Below are positions 63,875-64,000 of a stretch of 64,000 bases of DNA, piece by piece. The notes under the pieces are model-generated. The model saw only the letters and a list, made by a program, of their open reading frames with translations, was not told the DNA's origin and did no database searches. The position numbers and the translations under genes were made by a program. Every line of letters begins with the position of its first letter. The stretch's first letter is position 1. This DNA is from JACDCA01 sp963810305 (GTDB lineage: Bacteria > Acidobacteriota > Vicinamibacteria > Vicinamibacterales > 2-12-FULL-66-21), in contig CAWEMY010000001.1 of the NCBI GenBank assembly GCA_963810305.1, positions 124,001-188,000 of the forward strand. The letters run 5' to 3'.

Positions 63875-64000
63875 AACGAGGCCCTGGTCGAGCATGGCGT
63901 CGGCGACTTTCGTGAAGCCGGCGATGTTGGCGCCGTGGACGTAGTTGCCTGAGACGCCGTAATCGTCGGCGGTCTCGCGGCACGCCCGGTGGATCGCCTT
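63872..64000 (-). CDS. gdhA: NADP-type glutamate dehydrogenase, C-terminal end only (runs off the window)
   Basis: The minus strand from the window end reads AIHRACRETADDYGVSGNYV, HGANIAGFTKVADAMLDQGL and V then TAA (stop 63872-63874). This matches the C-terminus of hexameric NADP-dependent GdhA (GNYVxGANIAGFxKVADAM). The protein assimilates ammonium into glutamate. Only about 42 residues are inside the window. It is convergent with the other glutamate dehydrogenase gene across an inverted heptamer array. Confidence 0.88.
   Translation of the reverse strand, partial: KAIHRACRETADDYGVSGNYVHGANIAGFTKVADAMLDQGLV

Overview
The window looks like a chromosomal segment of a high-GC diderm bacterium of the Acidobacteriota, most likely a Vicinamibacteria-type lineage. 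The reasons are the VWFA-related protein typical of Acidobacteria (19110-20071), a UbiD/MqnE-like menaquinone pair, an HspR-controlled dnaK-dnaJ operon, a FecR/DUF6600 envelope protein, and a full diderm set (BamA, Skp, LpxA, LpxI, LolC/D, Lnt, SPOR protein, PBP1A). No rRNA, tRNA, CRISPR array, prophage or classical insertion sequence was seen.

Layout. 1-12.2 kb (minus strand) is an envelope block: bamA, skp, a fused fabZ-lpxA, frameshifted lpxI and a Gfo/Idh/MocA oxidoreductase, then ubiD and an mqnE-like gene, with clpC upstream. 12.4-19.1 kb holds lolD, lolC/E, lysS, nusB, ribH, enoyl-CoA hydratase and three small membrane-protein genes. 19.1-25.4 kb holds the VWA protein, adenosine-kinase-like pfkB, mtnP, an MBL hydrolase, methylmalonyl-CoA epimerase, meaB and acyl-CoA dehydrogenase. 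25.4-32.4 kb has a small beta-barrel protein, a periplasmic protein, hemW, a damaged DnaC-like ATPase and hspR/dnaJ/dnaK with a strong promoter. 32.7-36.9 kb is FecR/DUF6600 and PBP1A on the plus strand. A four-helix-bundle (S23-type) gene follows at 37 kb, flanked by inverted heptamer arrays. 37.5-45.3 kb (minus) is V4R-like, TPR, NfeD, slipin, SPOR, lnt and prfB, the last with its programmed frameshift site. 45.3-50.6 kb (plus) is mobA, argS, a class-I-GATase-type peptidase, a DUF481 remnant and a TrmA-type RNA methyltransferase. 50.6-56.4 kb (minus) is an unknown gene, coaX, birA, nadC and valS. The rest is a polytopic membrane protein, the two methylmalonyl-CoA mutase subunits, an amidohydrolase, and two convergent glutamate dehydrogenase genes, the second cut by the window end.

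Functional links. The mutase subunits (58-60 kb), epimerase, MeaB and acyl-CoA dehydrogenase (22.8-25.4 kb) fit propionyl-CoA/branched-chain degradation. mtnP and the PfkB kinase fit methylthioadenosine/adenosine salvage. valS-nadC-birA-coaX is a housekeeping/cofactor operon.

Two global features dominate. First, about 20 intergenic arrays of degenerate 7- or 8-bp units lie between genes, many as inverted pairs able to form hairpins. One such pair encloses the four-helix-bundle gene and fills the gap between two convergent genes. Related arrays or palindromes also sit in frame inside argS and the amidohydrolase. I consider this the best candidate for an undescribed repeat/mobile system. Second, about 19 genes, many essential, carry uncompensated frameshifts, which more likely reflects sequencing indels than real gene decay.
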